Assembly (NCBI RefSeq): GCF_040739495.1
Contig: NZ_CP145263.1
Span: 62,001 to 126,000 of the forward strand
DNA: 64,000 nt
DNA from: Staphylococcus capitis subsp. capitis
Lineage (GTDB): Bacteria; Bacillota; Bacilli; Staphylococcales; Staphylococcaceae
Reading direction: 5' to 3'
Below the pieces are notes generated by a model. The model was not told where the DNA came from. It made no database searches and worked only from the letters and a program-made list of their open reading frames with translations. The position numbers and the translations under genes are program-made. Positions 7,973 to 17,414 of this stretch are shown here, piece by piece (position 1 is the first letter of the stretch; every line of letters starts with the position of its first letter).

Positions 7973-8935
7973 ATGAACAAGTATAAAAAGTATATAGTAG
8001 TTTTAGTATTATGTTTAACCGTGTTATCTGGATGTAATTTACCCGGTTTGAAAAATAGTAATTCAGATGACGACGTTAAAATTACAAGTTTAGGTACTAG
8101 TGAATCACAAATTATTTCACATATGATGAGATTACTTATTGAACATGACACACATGGTAAAATCAAACCTACTTTAATTAATAATTTAGGATCTAGCGTC
8201 ATACAACATAATGCAGTGGCAAGTGGTCAAGCAAATATGTCAGGTACTCGTTATACCGGTACAGATTTAACAGGTGCACTTAATGAAAAGCCAATTAAAG
8301 ATCCTAAAAAAGCAATGAAAGCTACACATAAAGGCTTTGAAGAGAAATATCATCAAAAGTTCTTTAATTCATATGGGTTTGCTAATTCGTATTCTTTTAT
8401 AGTGACAAAAGAGACAGCTAAAAAATACCATTTAAACACGGTCTCAGATTTGAAAAAACATGCCAAAGATCTACGTGTAGGTATGGACAGCTCTTGGAAA
8501 GATAGAAAAGGAGATGGCTACCCTGCATTCAAGAAGGAGTATGGCTTTGACTTTGGTACAGTAAGACCAATGCAAATTGGTTTAGTTTATGATGCATTGA
8601 ATTCAGGAAAATTGGACGTTGCGGTGGGGTACTCAACAGATGGACGTATCGCAGCTTATGACTTAAAGGTATTAAAAGACGACAAAAAATTCTTCCCTCC
8701 ATATGATGCAAGTCCACTCGCAACTGATCAACTATTGAAAGAACACCCAGAATTAAAACCGATATTAAAGAAAATGGAAGGCAAAATTTCAACTAAACAA
8801 ATGCAAAAATTAAACTATCAAGCTGATGGTAAAGGTGAAGAGCCCGCTACAGTAGCTGAAAAATTCTTAAAGAAACATAATTATTTTGAAGATGATAATT
8901 CTAAGAAGAAAGGTGGTCAAAATAATGAAAGGTAA
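7973..8935 (+). CDS. opuCC: Substrate-binding lipoprotein of the quaternary-amine importer (OpuCC-like)
   Basis: A 320-residue lipoprotein. A lysine-rich start, a hydrophobic stretch and the lipobox VLSGC (lipidated Cys21) anchor it outside the membrane. The mature part follows the OpuAC/ProX type: TSLGTSESQIISHMMRLLIE, the ligand-region segment NLGSSVIQHNAVASGQANMSGTRYTGTDL, GMDSSWKDRKGDGYPAF and VAVGYSTDGRI. Expected ligands are carnitine or betaine. GAAGGAGG precedes ATG 7973. Its 3' end overlaps the next gene by 11 bases, so it was read in frame to the TGA-proximal end without interruption. Confidence 0.88.
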   Translation: MNKYKKYIVVLVLCLTVLSGCNLPGLKNSNSDDDVKITSLGTSESQIISHMMRLLIEHDTHGKIKPTLINNLGSSVIQHNAVASGQANMSGTRYTGTDLTGALNEKPIKDPKKAMKATHKGFEEKYHQKFFNSYGFANSYSFIVTKETAKKYHLNTVSDLKKHAKDLRVGMDSSWKDRKGDGYPAFKKEYGFDFGTVRPMQIGLVYDALNSGKLDVAVGYSTDGRIAAYDLKVLKDDKKFFPPYDASPLATDQLLKEHPELKPILKKMEGKISTKQMQKLNYQADGKGEEPATVAEKFLKKHNYFEDDNSKKKGGQNNER

Positions 8936-9572
8936 TTTACTTCAACAGTTGGGACATTATTATCAAACGAACTTTGGCTACCTTTGGGAATTATTTGTTA
9001 ATCATTTACTTATGTCAGTTTATGGTGTGATATTTGCTTCAATTGTTGGTATACCACTTGGAATACTTATTGCGCGTTTCGGTAAATTATCAACGCCAAT
9101 AATGACACTTGCTAATATTATTCAAACGGTACCAGTAATCGCGATGTTAGCCATCTTAATGTTAAGTATGGGACTCGGTATGAATACAGTTATATTTACT
9201 GTGTTTTTATACGCACTTTTACCTATTATCAAGAATACTTATACCGGCATAAATGGTGTAGACGCGAACATTAAAGATGCTGGTAAAGGAATGGGAATGA
9301 CACGTAATCAGGTACTTCGAATGATAGAATTGCCATTATCATTGTCTGTAATCATAGGTGGTATACGCATTGCACTTGTGGTTGCTATTGGTGTAGTGGC
9401 TATTGGTTCATTTATTGGTGCGCCTACATTAGGAGACATTGTTATTCGTGGTACAAACGCAACAGATGGTACATTATATATTCTTGCTGGTGCAATTCCG
9501 ATTGTAATTATTGTCGTACTTATTGATGTGATTTTACGTTTGCTTGAGAAGAAGTTGGACCCTGCAAATTAA
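8925..9572 (+). CDS. opuCD: Quaternary-amine ABC importer permease (OpuCD-like)
   Basis: A 215-residue permease paralogous to the one at 7319-7954 (NIIQTVPVIAMLAILMLSMGLG; KDAGKGMGMTRNQVLRMIELPLSLSVIIGGIR). ATG 8925 (MKGNLLQQL) is preferred over the longer frame from 8886: AAGGTGG lies at a good distance and the extra residues (MKMIILRRKVVKI) are only an out-of-frame reading of the opuCC tail. It overlaps opuCC by 11 bases and completes the CA-CB-CC-CD gene order. Confidence 0.87.
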   Translation: MKGNLLQQLGHYYQTNFGYLWELFVNHLLMSVYGVIFASIVGIPLGILIARFGKLSTPIMTLANIIQTVPVIAMLAILMLSMGLGMNTVIFTVFLYALLPIIKNTYTGINGVDANIKDAGKGMGMTRNQVLRMIELPLSLSVIIGGIRIALVVAIGVVAIGSFIGAPTLGDIVIRGTNATDGTLYILAGAIPIVIIVVLIDVILRLLEKKLDPAN

Positions 9573-9593
9573 TATTTCGGGAGGAACAAGATT

Positions 9594-10355
9594 ATGGCAC
9601 TTTTACAACTTAATTATTTATCTAAAACGATTGGAGCACACAATTCTCTAAATGTGATACTTCCAGAAGATGAGAGCTTTTTTGATACAAATCGAGAAGC
9701 CAAACCTTTAAAATCTATGCTAGTGCTACATGGACTATCAAGCGACGCCAACTCTTATATTAGATATACAAGTATTGAGCGATATGCAAATGATCATCAA
9801 CTTGCAATTATCATGCCTAATGCAGATCATAGTTTCTATACTAATATGATTTATGGCCATAGTTATTACGACTATATTTTGGAAGTGCATGACTATGTCC
9901 ATCAAATTCTACCATTATCTAAGAAGAGAGAAGATAACTTTATAGCTGGTCATTCAATGGGAGGCTACGGTACGTCTAAATATGCTTTAACACAGTGCCA
10001 ACGATTCTCTAAAGCAGCAATGTTATCTGCTGCATTCAATGTTTCATTACTTAGAGAGTATGAGTATTATGACTTTTGTCCAGAAGCCATTGTTGGTGAA
10101 AATGAGGACATCAAAGGTACGCCTTTCGATCCTTATTACTTAGTTGATAAAGCTGTTACTAATAATGAAGACTTACCTGAATTATTAATCATGTGTGGCA
10201 CTGAAGATGCATTATATCAAGATAACTTAGACTTTATTAGATATTTAAATGAAAAGGGTGTGAACTACCACTTTGAGAAAAGTTCAGGTGATCATGATTA
10301 TGCCTATTGGGATAAGGCAATTAAACAAGTTATCGAGACCTTTACACGTGGATAG
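9594..10355 (+). CDS. Alpha/beta-hydrolase esterase (esterase D / FphF type), putative acylcarnitine hydrolase
   Basis: A 253-residue serine esterase of the S-formylglutathione hydrolase/tributyrin esterase group. The nucleophile elbow GHSMGGYG is near residue 120, and the oxyanion region is LVLHGLSSDANSYIR. A late acid and His are visible as CGTEDALYQ and SGDHDYAYW. GGGAGG precedes ATG 9594, 21 bases after opuCD, and a strong terminator follows, so it is the last gene of the importer operon. Family members hydrolyse short acyl esters. Beside carnitine genes it could release carnitine from short acylcarnitines, like the esterases linked to carnitine operons in other bacteria. That substrate is inference. 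Confidence 0.8.
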   Translation: MALLQLNYLSKTIGAHNSLNVILPEDESFFDTNREAKPLKSMLVLHGLSSDANSYIRYTSIERYANDHQLAIIMPNADHSFYTNMIYGHSYYDYILEVHDYVHQILPLSKKREDNFIAGHSMGGYGTSKYALTQCQRFSKAAMLSAAFNVSLLREYEYYDFCPEAIVGENEDIKGTPFDPYYLVDKAVTNNEDLPELLIMCGTEDALYQDNLDFIRYLNEKGVNYHFEKSSGDHDYAYWDKAIKQVIETFTRG

Positions 10356-10396
10356 TACGTGTAATGTGAAAAGTTAGATTGTAATCTTTAATGAAG

Positions 10397-10440
10397 AAAG
10401 CTCTAAGACATTTCAAAGTGAAGTGATCTTAGAGCTTTTA
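10397..10440 (+). terminator. Terminator of the opuC-esterase operon
   Basis: A perfect 12-base stem, AAAGCTCTAAGA (10397-10408) with TCTTAGAGCTTT (10427-10438), ends in a short T run. Confidence 0.85.
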
Positions 10441-10534
10441 TTATGAGAGTAATTATTCAATATTGAAGTGACCTGAAATGTTTAGTTTAGTATTTTAAAT
10501 AGTTTACTTATATATCTATGTAATTTGCATAATA

Positions 10535-10588
10535 AAATAAAAAACATCTACCTTGGTTGCATTTTAATCTTACAACGGGTAGATGTTT
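10535..10588 (-). terminator. Terminator of the PTS-IIC-like gene (minus strand)
   Basis: AAACATCTACC (10542-10552) and GGTAGATGTTT (10578-10588) form an 11-base stem. On the minus strand it is followed by a T-rich run. The same hairpin is duplicated at 2515-2559 with the gene relic. Confidence 0.8.
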
Positions 10589-10596
10589 CTTATATA

Positions 10597-11634
10597 TTAC
10601 GACTGACTTTTACCTTTATTCCATGGCATTGGAATATGTAAGTGTAATAAGTCGAACTTTTTAATTAATGAGCCAATAATAGATGCTAAGATCAATCCAG
10701 TTACTGCAACTGCAGCAATCGTGATAATTGATTTAATTGGACTATTGAATCCGAATAGTACAATCGCACCTGCCATAGGTGTTGCCATACCAGTGACACC
10801 TATTTTTAATCCACTGAATGCGATGATACAAGCGTTAACCATACCAATAATTGCATTCGTTCCGTATAAGACGGGGGCGTATTTTACGATTAAATCAATT
10901 TGTGTCAATGGTTCGATAAATACTGCAAAACGGTTTGGTTTGTCGCCAATTTTTAGGATATTAAATAACGTAAAGTTAACAAATGATGCGCCAGTACATA
11001 CAATTGCGCCAATTGCCATTGGTAAACCTGTTAGTCCTAAAATACTTGCAAGTACCATTGAACTTAATGGTGTCATACTTGTAACTGGGATGATGAGTCC
11101 TAAGATAATAGCTAAGGCATATGGACTGCTATCACCAACAGAGTTTACAGCTTTCGCAATTTGATTTAATACTGCAGTGACGCTAGGATTAATCAATGAT
11201 GCCAAACCGTATACGAGGGCTGGAGCTATAAATATAACGACGATTAAGTCTAAGCCTTCTGGAACTTTCTTTTCAATAAATTTAATCACAAATGCTGTGA
11301 GGTATGCTGCGATAAATGCAGGTAGTAAGCTAAAGTCCTTTAATACTAACCCTACGATAACTGAGAATACAGGTGAAACACCTAAATTAATACATGCAAG
11401 GATACCCACTGCAATCCCGCCAAGACTTCCTGCAAGGTCACCAATCTCCTGTAGGAATTTAATATGGAAAATGCCTCCAATAGCGTAACTTAAGAAAGCC
11501 TGTGGTAGAAATGTAGCACAAGCAGCCCCTGACAGTGCTTGTAGACCTTCCTTACCATAAGGTGCAAACTTTAAGAACAATGTCATAATGATTAAAACTA
11601 CGACTAATGTTCCTACTCCTAATAATATATTCAT
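10597..11634 (-). CDS. PTS-type EIIC-like membrane permease (PTS_EIIC_2 family)
   Basis: A 345-residue integral membrane protein with about ten hydrophobic segments, rich in Gly and Ala, resembling the standalone PTS_EIIC_2 family (segments PQAFLSYAIGGIFHIKFLQ, GLIIPVTSMTPLSSMVLAS, GMATPMAGAIVLFGFNSP). No EIIA or EIIB domain is fused or adjacent, so true phosphotransfer transport is unproven and the substrate is unknown. It is monocistronic, runs opposite to its neighbours, and ends at its own terminator. Its 3' end has a decayed second copy at 2514-2688. The start at 11634 has GGGGTC upstream, an only moderate RBS. Confidence 0.75.
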   Translation of the reverse strand: MNILLGVGTLVVVLIIMTLFLKFAPYGKEGLQALSGAACATFLPQAFLSYAIGGIFHIKFLQEIGDLAGSLGGIAVGILACINLGVSPVFSVIVGLVLKDFSLLPAFIAAYLTAFVIKFIEKKVPEGLDLIVVIFIAPALVYGLASLINPSVTAVLNQIAKAVNSVGDSSPYALAIILGLIIPVTSMTPLSSMVLASILGLTGLPMAIGAIVCTGASFVNFTLFNILKIGDKPNRFAVFIEPLTQIDLIVKYAPVLYGTNAIIGMVNACIIAFSGLKIGVTGMATPMAGAIVLFGFNSPIKSIITIAAVAVTGLILASIIGSLIKKFDLLHLHIPMPWNKGKSQS

Positions 11635-11745
11635 TTTTCTGACCCCTTTAGTATAAATCTAAATATGTTTCCCAAAACATTTCATAATTGTAACACAGTT
11701 AATAGAATTAAAATTAAATTACATTTAAGTATTAATACGAATTTA

Positions 11746-11760
11746 ATATTTTTGAAAATT
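11746..11760 (+). promoter_or_regulatory. Possible upstream CodY box of brnQ
   Basis: ATATTTTTGAAAATT matches 12 of 15 positions of the CodY consensus AATTTTCWGAAAATT. It lies about 90 bases before the better box at 11848. Confidence 0.4.
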
Positions 11761-11847
11761 CGAAAGTGCAACAATAATGTAAAATTAGTTGCGCAGCATT
11801 TTAGAAAAATAAAAATTAACAGTATCTTAAGGAGAAAGATGTCATAC

Positions 11848-11862
11848 TTTTTTCTGAAAATT
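11848..11862 (+). promoter_or_regulatory. CodY box upstream of brnQ
   Basis: TTTTTTCTGAAAATT matches 13 of 15 positions of AATTTTCWGAAAATT. It lies just upstream of the likely -10 box TATAAT (11889-11894), in the -35 region, so CodY bound to branched-chain amino acids and GTP would repress brnQ. CodY control of brnQ is known in staphylococci. Confidence 0.7.
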
Positions 11863-11928
11863 GGCATTAATTTATAGAGAATTTCATGTATAATGGCTAA
11901 TAACATAGACATAGGAGATATACATATT

Positions 11929-13287
11929 ATGATGAAAAACAAACTCACGATTAAAGAAAATATTTTTATTGGATCGATGTTATTTGGCTTATTCTTTGGT
12001 GCAGGTAACTTAATCTTCCCAATTCATTTAGGGCAGACTGCCGGCGCTCATGTGTTTACTGCTAATTTAGGATTTTTAATCACAGCGATAGGATTACCAT
12101 TTCTAGGTATTATTGCCATTGGTGTGTCTAAAACGAACGGGATTTTCGAAATTTCCTCAAGAGTAAGTAAAATATATGCGTATTTATTTACGATTGGTTT
12201 ATATCTTGTGATTGGGCCATTTTTTGCATTACCAAGGTTAGCGACAACGTCATATGAAATTGCATTCTCGCCTTTTATTTCGCCAGTCCAAGCTAAATTT
12301 GTGTTACCAATATTTAGTATTTTATTCTTCTTGGTTGTATGGTTCTTTGCTAGAAAGCCTTCAAAAATTTTAGATTATATAGGTAAATTCTTAAATCCTG
12401 TATTTTTAGTTTTACTTGGTATTGTAGTGTTACTTGCGTTTATTCATCCTATGGGAGGCGTGAGTCATGCGCCAGTGAGTGCGCAGTATAAAGAAGGTGC
12501 TCTACTTAAAGGATTTATTGATGGTTATAATACTTTAGACGCTTTAGCATCTCTAGCATTCGGTATTATTATCGTTACAACAATTAAGAAACTAGGAGTC
12601 ACTCATCCTAACATAATAGCTAAAGAGACATTTAAGTCTGGTACGATTAGTATCGTAGGTATGGGACTTATTTATAGCTTGCTAGCCATTATGGGTACGA
12701 TGAGTTTAGGTAATTTTAAAGTTAGTGAAAATGGAGGCATCGCACTCGCACAAATCGCTCAACATTATCTAGGTGACTACGGTATCATAGTGCTTTCACT
12801 TATTATTGTTGTGGCATGTTTGAAAACAGCTATTGGTTTAATTACAGCATTTTCAGAAACATTTACTGAGCTCTTTCCTAAACAGAAATACATTATGTTC
12901 GCGACAGTAGTCAGTGTATTAGCATGTATATTTGCGAATGTTGGTTTAACAAAGATTATTATGTATTCAACACCAGTACTAATGTTTATCTATCCACTCG
13001 CAATTACATTAATTCTGCTGACTTTAGCAAGTCCATTATTCAATCATTCAAAAATTGTGTATCGATTTACAACATTCTTTACGATGATTGCTGCATTTAT
13101 CGATGGAGTAAAAGCGAGTCCTGAATTCTTCGTGAAGACAAGTTTCGCGCGTTTTATTATTTCTTTAGGTGAAAAGTATTTACCATTCTTTACGATAGGA
13201 ATGGGTTGGATTATTCCAGCATTGATTGGGTTCATCATCGGATTGATAGTGTTTAAAGTTCGAGGAAGTAAGCAACCACAATCGTAA
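11929..13287 (+). CDS. brnQ: Branched-chain amino acid carrier BrnQ
   Basis: A 452-residue LIVCS-family Na+/H+-coupled importer of leucine, isoleucine and valine with about 12 membrane segments. The N-terminal signature [23 protein letters not shown] and the [17 protein letters not shown] and [18 protein letters not shown] segments are typical. ATG 11929 ([11 protein letters not shown]) follows AGGAGA; the longer frame from 11893 would begin inside the TATAAT promoter element. It stands alone between divergent and convergent neighbours. Two CodY-like boxes lie upstream. Staphylococci often have two or three BrnQ paralogues; which one this is cannot be told here. Confidence 0.9.
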   Translation: MMKNKLTIKENIFIGSMLFGLFFGAGNLIFPIHLGQTAGAHVFTANLGFLITAIGLPFLGIIAIGVSKTNGIFEISSRVSKIYAYLFTIGLYLVIGPFFALPRLATTSYEIAFSPFISPVQAKFVLPIFSILFFLVVWFFARKPSKILDYIGKFLNPVFLVLLGIVVLLAFIHPMGGVSHAPVSAQYKEGALLKGFIDGYNTLDALASLAFGIIIVTTIKKLGVTHPNIIAKETFKSGTISIVGMGLIYSLLAIMGTMSLGNFKVSENGGIALAQIAQHYLGDYGIIVLSLIIVVACLKTAIGLITAFSETFTELFPKQKYIMFATVVSVLACIFANVGLTKIIMYSTPVLMFIYPLAITLILLTLASPLFNHSKIVYRFTTFFTMIAAFIDGVKASPEFFVKTSFARFIISLGEKYLPFFTIGMGWIIPALIGFIIGLIVFKVRGSKQPQS

Positions 13288-13303
13288 TAAAGTTCATAAC
13301 ATT

Positions 13304-13350
13304 AAAAGCTATGTTCATCTTTCATTTGTGTGATGAACATAGCTTTTTTT
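13304..13350 (+). terminator. Terminator after brnQ
   Basis: A stem of AAAAGCTATGTTCATC (13304-13319) with GATGAACATAGCTTTT (13332-13347), then more T. Confidence 0.85.
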
Positions 13351-13407
13351 CTACCATAATACAATATGGTGCTATTTTGGAACTTCATTTTCCGAAAGGT
13401 CATTAAT

Positions 13408-14973
13408 CTAAGAATAAATTAATACTTGTGCGATGAGTAGACCTCCACCGAAGACAAGCACGAAAGCGACCACAGGCCAGACGAACTTCAACCAGTGGGA
13501 GTAGCGCATGTTAAGCATCTGTAAGGTTGCCATGACGAGCCCTGTTGGTGCAAGGAATAACATAGCATATTGTCCAAATTGATAAGTGGTAACAATAACG
13601 AATCTAGGTATGCCAACTGTATCGGCAAGTGGTGCGAATATTGGCATAGATAGTACGGCTAAACCAGATGATGACGGTACGATAAAACCTAGGAAGAAGA
13701 AAATAACTAATAGAACGATAATAAATAATGGACCACTCATATGTTGCACGATGGAAGATGAGAAGTGCAAAATCGTGTCTGAGATTAACCCTTTATTTAA
13801 CACTAAGTTGATGCCACGTGCTAGACCAATGATGAGTGACACTCCGACAAGACTTGATGCGCCGTTAACAAATGCATCTACAGTACCTTTCTCTCCTAGA
13901 CCATATCTGCCCATGCCTGCAATAAACATAATAATAATAGTAAATATTAGGAATGCAGACGCCATAACTGGGAACCACCAGCCTTGAGTCATAACGCCCC
14001 ATACCATGATAGGGAAGGGTATAACGAACAAGGTGAGGATGATTTTCTTACGTAATGTAAATTCTGATGAACTGTTTTGGTCCATCACTGACCATTGTTT
14101 CTCAAATTCAGCTTTATCTTCATATGCGTATGACGCTTTAGGTTCTTGCTTAATTTTTTTGCAGTACCAATAGAGATAACAAACAACGAATATCGTTCCG
14201 ACGACACATGCACCTATTCTCCAGTACAACCCGTCTGTAAATGTGGTTCCTGCTGCGTTAGACGCGATGACTACTGAGAAAGGATTAATCGTTGAAAATG
14301 TACTACCAATAGAACTTGCTAAAAAGATGGCTCCCACAGAAACGATGGAGTCATATCCTAGTGCGATGAAAATGGGAACGAGTACAGGATAAAAGGCGAC
14401 AGCTTCTTCCTCGATGCCACAAAGCGTACCTCCTAGAACCATTAAAATAGCGACGAAAGCAATTAACATGAATTCATGACCTTTGGTCTTTTGAGTTAAA
14501 GCGAGTAAACCGGATTCGAACGAACCACTTGCTTGGACTACGCCAATAAGTCCACCTAATACAAGTATGAATACCATAATATCTACAGCTTCTATGGTAC
14601 CTTTAACCATACTACTCGTAATTTGATCGAGCCCTGCAGGATGTTGTTTTAAACGCTCATACGTATTTGGAATTGAAACAGGTTTATTAATCGCGCCAGA
14701 TTTAAATTGTTCAATTTTAATTTTTACGCCCATCTTATCAAGTTCTTTTTGAGTTCCTGGGACTTTTTTAACATGATGATGTGGATTGACGATTTTTAAT
14801 TCCTGTGAAGCGGGTTCGTACGATAATTTTGAATAGGCTCCTGCAGGAATAAGCCATGTTGCTATTACAGCAACAACAGTTAATAAGAATAGAATCATAA
14901 ATGCCCCGGGCATCCGCAACTTGAATCGCTTTTTCTTTTTATCTGGTTTGATAGCATCTTCCAATTGAGTCAT
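13408..14973 (-). CDS. YfcC-family membrane transporter of the argF-arcC operon
   Basis: A 521-residue carrier of the YfcC/C4-dicarboxylate anaerobic carrier (DcuC-like) family with about 12 membrane segments. A cytoplasmic KPDKKKKRFKLRMPGAFMIL start leads into TM1, and the family motifs GGTLCGIEEEAVAFYPVLVP, FLASSIGSTFSTINPFSVVIAS and FIVPSSSGLAVLSMPIFAPLAD are clear. Family members next to arc genes are thought to exchange arginine, citrulline or ornithine. As the third gene after argF and arcC it probably imports citrulline or exports ornithine. GGAGATGAC precedes the ATG. A 200-base gap with a hairpin separates it from arcC. Confidence 0.83.
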   Translation of the reverse strand: MTQLEDAIKPDKKKKRFKLRMPGAFMILFLLTVVAVIATWLIPAGAYSKLSYEPASQELKIVNPHHHVKKVPGTQKELDKMGVKIKIEQFKSGAINKPVSIPNTYERLKQHPAGLDQITSSMVKGTIEAVDIMVFILVLGGLIGVVQASGSFESGLLALTQKTKGHEFMLIAFVAILMVLGGTLCGIEEEAVAFYPVLVPIFIALGYDSIVSVGAIFLASSIGSTFSTINPFSVVIASNAAGTTFTDGLYWRIGACVVGTIFVVCYLYWYCKKIKQEPKASYAYEDKAEFEKQWSVMDQNSSSEFTLRKKIILTLFVIPFPIMVWGVMTQGWWFPVMASAFLIFTIIIMFIAGMGRYGLGEKGTVDAFVNGASSLVGVSLIIGLARGINLVLNKGLISDTILHFSSSIVQHMSGPLFIIVLLVIFFFLGFIVPSSSGLAVLSMPIFAPLADTVGIPRFVIVTTYQFGQYAMLFLAPTGLVMATLQMLNMRYSHWLKFVWPVVAFVLVFGGGLLIAQVLIYS

Positions 14974-15054
14974 CTCCTTTATAATCTAATAACCGAGAAT
15001 CATGAAGATTATGTTTATTTATCAAGAATTATTGATTAAATTTCCATTAAATAA

Positions 15055-15098
15055 GTGCACCCTGTTTCATTTGGGGAGTGGAGGGATGCAGGGTGCAC
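15055..15098 (-). other. Hairpin between arcC and the YfcC gene
   Basis: GTGCACCCTG (15055-15064) and CAGGGTGCAC (15089-15098) are a perfect GC-rich 10-base inverted repeat with a 24-base loop. On the minus strand it follows arcC and is trailed by an imperfect T-rich run. It may be a partial terminator or processing stem that lowers expression of the transporter gene relative to arcC. Confidence 0.6.
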
Positions 15099-15174
15099 CA
15101 TTTTGTCAGTATTCATCATGAAAATTGCATATATAATAGTTAAATGATGTTAGTTTCTAGTACAACTTAAGATA

Positions 15175-16107
15175 TTATTTTTTGATAAGGGTACCAATTT
15201 TACCTTCAAGTGCGTTGTCTAATTGATCTAATGAAGTAATTAAAACGCTACCTTTAGGATTGTTCTTAATAAATGAAATGGCCGATTCTATTTTGGGAAG
15301 CATGCTACCTTTAGCAAATTGATCCTCTTTAATATAAGCTTCCAATTCTTCTGGTGTTACCGTTTTGAGGGCTTTTTGATTGTCAGTGTTATAGTTAACG
15401 TAAACATAGTCAATAGCTGTCAAAATAATTAATTGATCACAGTGAATATCTGCGCCAAGGAGAGCACTTGTTTTGTCCTTGTCTATGACCGCATCAACGC
15501 CTTTAAAGCTATCGTGTTGTTCACGAATGACTGGTACGCCTCCGCCACCTGCTGCAATTACAAGTGTGCCATTCTCGATTAAAGTCTTGATACTTTCTAG
15601 TTCAACAATGGACTTTGGTTGAGGTGAAGGGACCACACGTCTGTAGCCACGACCGGCATCTTCAACGAAGCTATAATGTTTTTCTTTTTCAATACGTTCA
15701 GCAGTCTCTTTATCATAAAAGAGACCAATGGGTTTTGTAGGATGACTAAAGGCTTTATCATCTGGATCAACTTCAACTTGCGTCACTAGTGTAACCACTT
15801 GTTTGTCTATGCCCAACGCATGTAATTCATTTTGCAAACTTTCTTGGAGTTGATAGCCTATATACGCTTGACTCATTGCACCACATTCTGCGAAAGGAAA
15901 GGCAGGACCTTGATCATGTTCAGCCGCGTAGTTTAATCCTAAATTGATGCTACCGACTTGAGGACCATTACCATGACTAATAACAATTTCATGCCCTTTA
16001 GTTATGAGTCCAACGAGTGATTTAGCAGTGTTTTTTACTAATTCGAGTTGTTCTTTTGGCGATTGACCTAACGCATTACCGCCTAATGCTACAACAATTT
16101 TTGCCAC
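15175..16107 (-). CDS. arcC: Carbamate kinase
   Basis: A 310-residue amino-acid-kinase-fold enzyme that makes ATP and carbamate (then CO2 and NH3) from carbamoyl phosphate and ADP. Signatures are [10 protein letters not shown] at the N-terminus, HGNGPQVG near residue 46, [21 protein letters not shown] and the C-terminal [13 protein letters not shown] with the catalytic lysine. AGGAGGT precedes the ATG at 16107, 21 bases after argF. Coupled to the carbamoyltransferase, it would drain carbamoyl phosphate from citrulline to yield ATP, the energy-yielding half of the arginine deiminase pathway. No arcA is present here. Confidence 0.93.
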   Translation of the reverse strand: MAKIVVALGGNALGQSPKEQLELVKNTAKSLVGLITKGHEIVISHGNGPQVGSINLGLNYAAEHDQGPAFPFAECGAMSQAYIGYQLQESLQNELHALGIDKQVVTLVTQVEVDPDDKAFSHPTKPIGLFYDKETAERIEKEKHYSFVEDAGRGYRRVVPSPQPKSIVELESIKTLIENGTLVIAAGGGGVPVIREQHDSFKGVDAVIDKDKTSALLGADIHCDQLIILTAIDYVYVNYNTDNQKALKTVTPEELEAYIKEDQFAKGSMLPKIESAISFIKNNPKGSVLITSLDQLDNALEGKIGTLIKK

Positions 16108-16128
16108 TTGAATAACCTCCTGTCTGTC

Positions 16129-17130
16129 TTAGAATTCACCTAAAGTAGCAACCATAACTGCTTTTATTGTGTGCATTCTATTTTCAGCTTCTTGGAATAC
16201 TACAGACGCTTTACTTTCAAATACCTCATCTGTAACTTCCATTTCACTTATGCCGTATTGTTCATAAATCTGTTTACCGATTTTAGTGTCAGTATTGTGG
16301 AATGAAGGTAGACAATGTTCAAAAATCACATTTGGATTGCCTGTTTTATCCATTAATTCTTTGTTTACACGGTATGGTTCTAATAATTTAAGACGCTCTT
16401 GCCATACCTCGTCTGGTTCACCCATAGATACCCATACATCTGTATAGATAACGTCAGAGTCTTTAACCCCTTTATCGATATCATCTGTAATAAGGATGTT
16501 GCCTCCATTCTCATCGGCGATACGTTTGCAACGGTTAAGTAATTCATCAGTAGGATTTAATTCTTGCGGACAAACAAGGTGGAAATTCATGCCCATGATA
16601 GCAGCGCCTTGCATTAATGCGTTTGCAACATTATTACGGCCATCACCGACATAAGTGAAGTTGATTTCGGAGTAGTCTTTCTTCAATACTTCTTTAGCAG
16701 TTAAGAAATCTGCAAGGACTTGCGTTGGGTGGTCTTCATCAGTTAAGCCATTCCATACTGGCACCCCTGAAAATTCAGCCAACGTTTCAACTATACGTTG
16801 TGAGAAGCCTCGGTACTCAATACCATCATACATGCCTCCTAGAACTCTTGCAGTATCTTTAGCAGTTTCTTTTTTACCCATTTGAGAGCCTGTAGGGCCT
16901 AAATACGTAACATTAGCTCCTTGATCATGAGCTGCGACTTCAAATGAACAACGTGTTCTTGTAGAGTCTTTTTCAAAAAGAAGAGCAATATTTTTATTTT
17001 TAAGCATAGGTTTTTCATTACCTATGTATTTGGCATGTTTCAAATCTTCAGCAAGATTTAATAGAAACTCCACCTCTTTCTGTGAAAAATCTAATAAAGT
17101 AAGAAAACTTCTGTTGCGTAAATTTTGCAT
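16129..17130 (-). CDS. argF: Ornithine carbamoyltransferase (probably catabolic)
   Basis: A 333-residue OTCase. The carbamoyl-phosphate loop STRTR is at residues 56-60, with [11 protein letters not shown] in the middle and the ornithine-binding HCLPSFH motif near the C-terminus (usual sequence HCLPAFH). It converts citrulline plus phosphate to ornithine and carbamoyl phosphate, or the reverse. Linkage to arcC and a YfcC carrier, rather than to arginine-biosynthetic genes, argues for a catabolic role, so arcB would be an equally fair name. AAGGAGTTG precedes the ATG. A cre-like site at 17165-17180 in the leader fits carbon-catabolite control. Confidence 0.92.
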   Translation of the reverse strand: MQNLRNRSFLTLLDFSQKEVEFLLNLAEDLKHAKYIGNEKPMLKNKNIALLFEKDSTRTRCSFEVAAHDQGANVTYLGPTGSQMGKKETAKDTARVLGGMYDGIEYRGFSQRIVETLAEFSGVPVWNGLTDEDHPTQVLADFLTAKEVLKKDYSEINFTYVGDGRNNVANALMQGAAIMGMNFHLVCPQELNPTDELLNRCKRIADENGGNILITDDIDKGVKDSDVIYTDVWVSMGEPDEVWQERLKLLEPYRVNKELMDKTGNPNVIFEHCLPSFHNTDTKIGKQIYEQYGISEMEVTDEVFESKASVVFQEAENRMHTIKAVMVATLGEF

Positions 17131-17164
17131 TCTTTACAACTCCTTAAATTTGATTTCAAGGTCA

Positions 17165-17180
17165 TTGTAAGCGTTAACTA
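17165..17180 (-). promoter_or_regulatory. cre-like site in the argF leader
   Basis: TTGTAAGCGTTAACTA fits the catabolite-responsive element pattern TGNAARCGNWWWCA except for the last base of the core. It lies about 35 bases upstream of the argF start, where bound CcpA would act as a roadblock. This is typical of catabolic genes. Confidence 0.55.
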
Positions 17181-17323
17181 ATTAATATCAATAAAATTAA
17201 AAAGTTGTCATTTTTTATTAATAAATAATTGAAAATTTTTTTAAAATTTTATGTAATTTATGAAAAATTTGAATAAAAGGAGTATGTTTGTGGTATATCT
17301 GTTTTTAGATTGACGAATTTTTA

Positions 17324-17357
17324 AAGAAAATCATTATTATTTAAATATGATTTTCTT
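17324..17357. repeat. 11-base inverted repeat in the argF upstream gap
   Basis: AAGAAAATCAT (17324-17334) and ATGATTTTCTT (17347-17357) are perfect complements with a 12-base AT-only spacer and no T run. The 457-base gap 17131-17587 contains no gene and serves two divergent promoters. This repeat may be an operator or a weak bidirectional terminator. Confidence 0.5.
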
Positions 17358-17414
17358 AATTTTAAAAAGTAAAAAAATCGTAGATAATAACATGAATTGT
17401 TAGCTTTTAAGTCA

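Noticed and set aside
10721..11488. Plus-strand open frames of 147 and 103 residues inside the PTS-like gene
   Set aside because: They are antisense shadows of a membrane protein gene with no RBS or family resemblance.
11665..11948. Short open frames on both strands between the PTS-like gene and brnQ
   Set aside because: The region is AT-rich regulatory DNA with CodY boxes; compositions are implausible and starts lack a Shine-Dalgarno.
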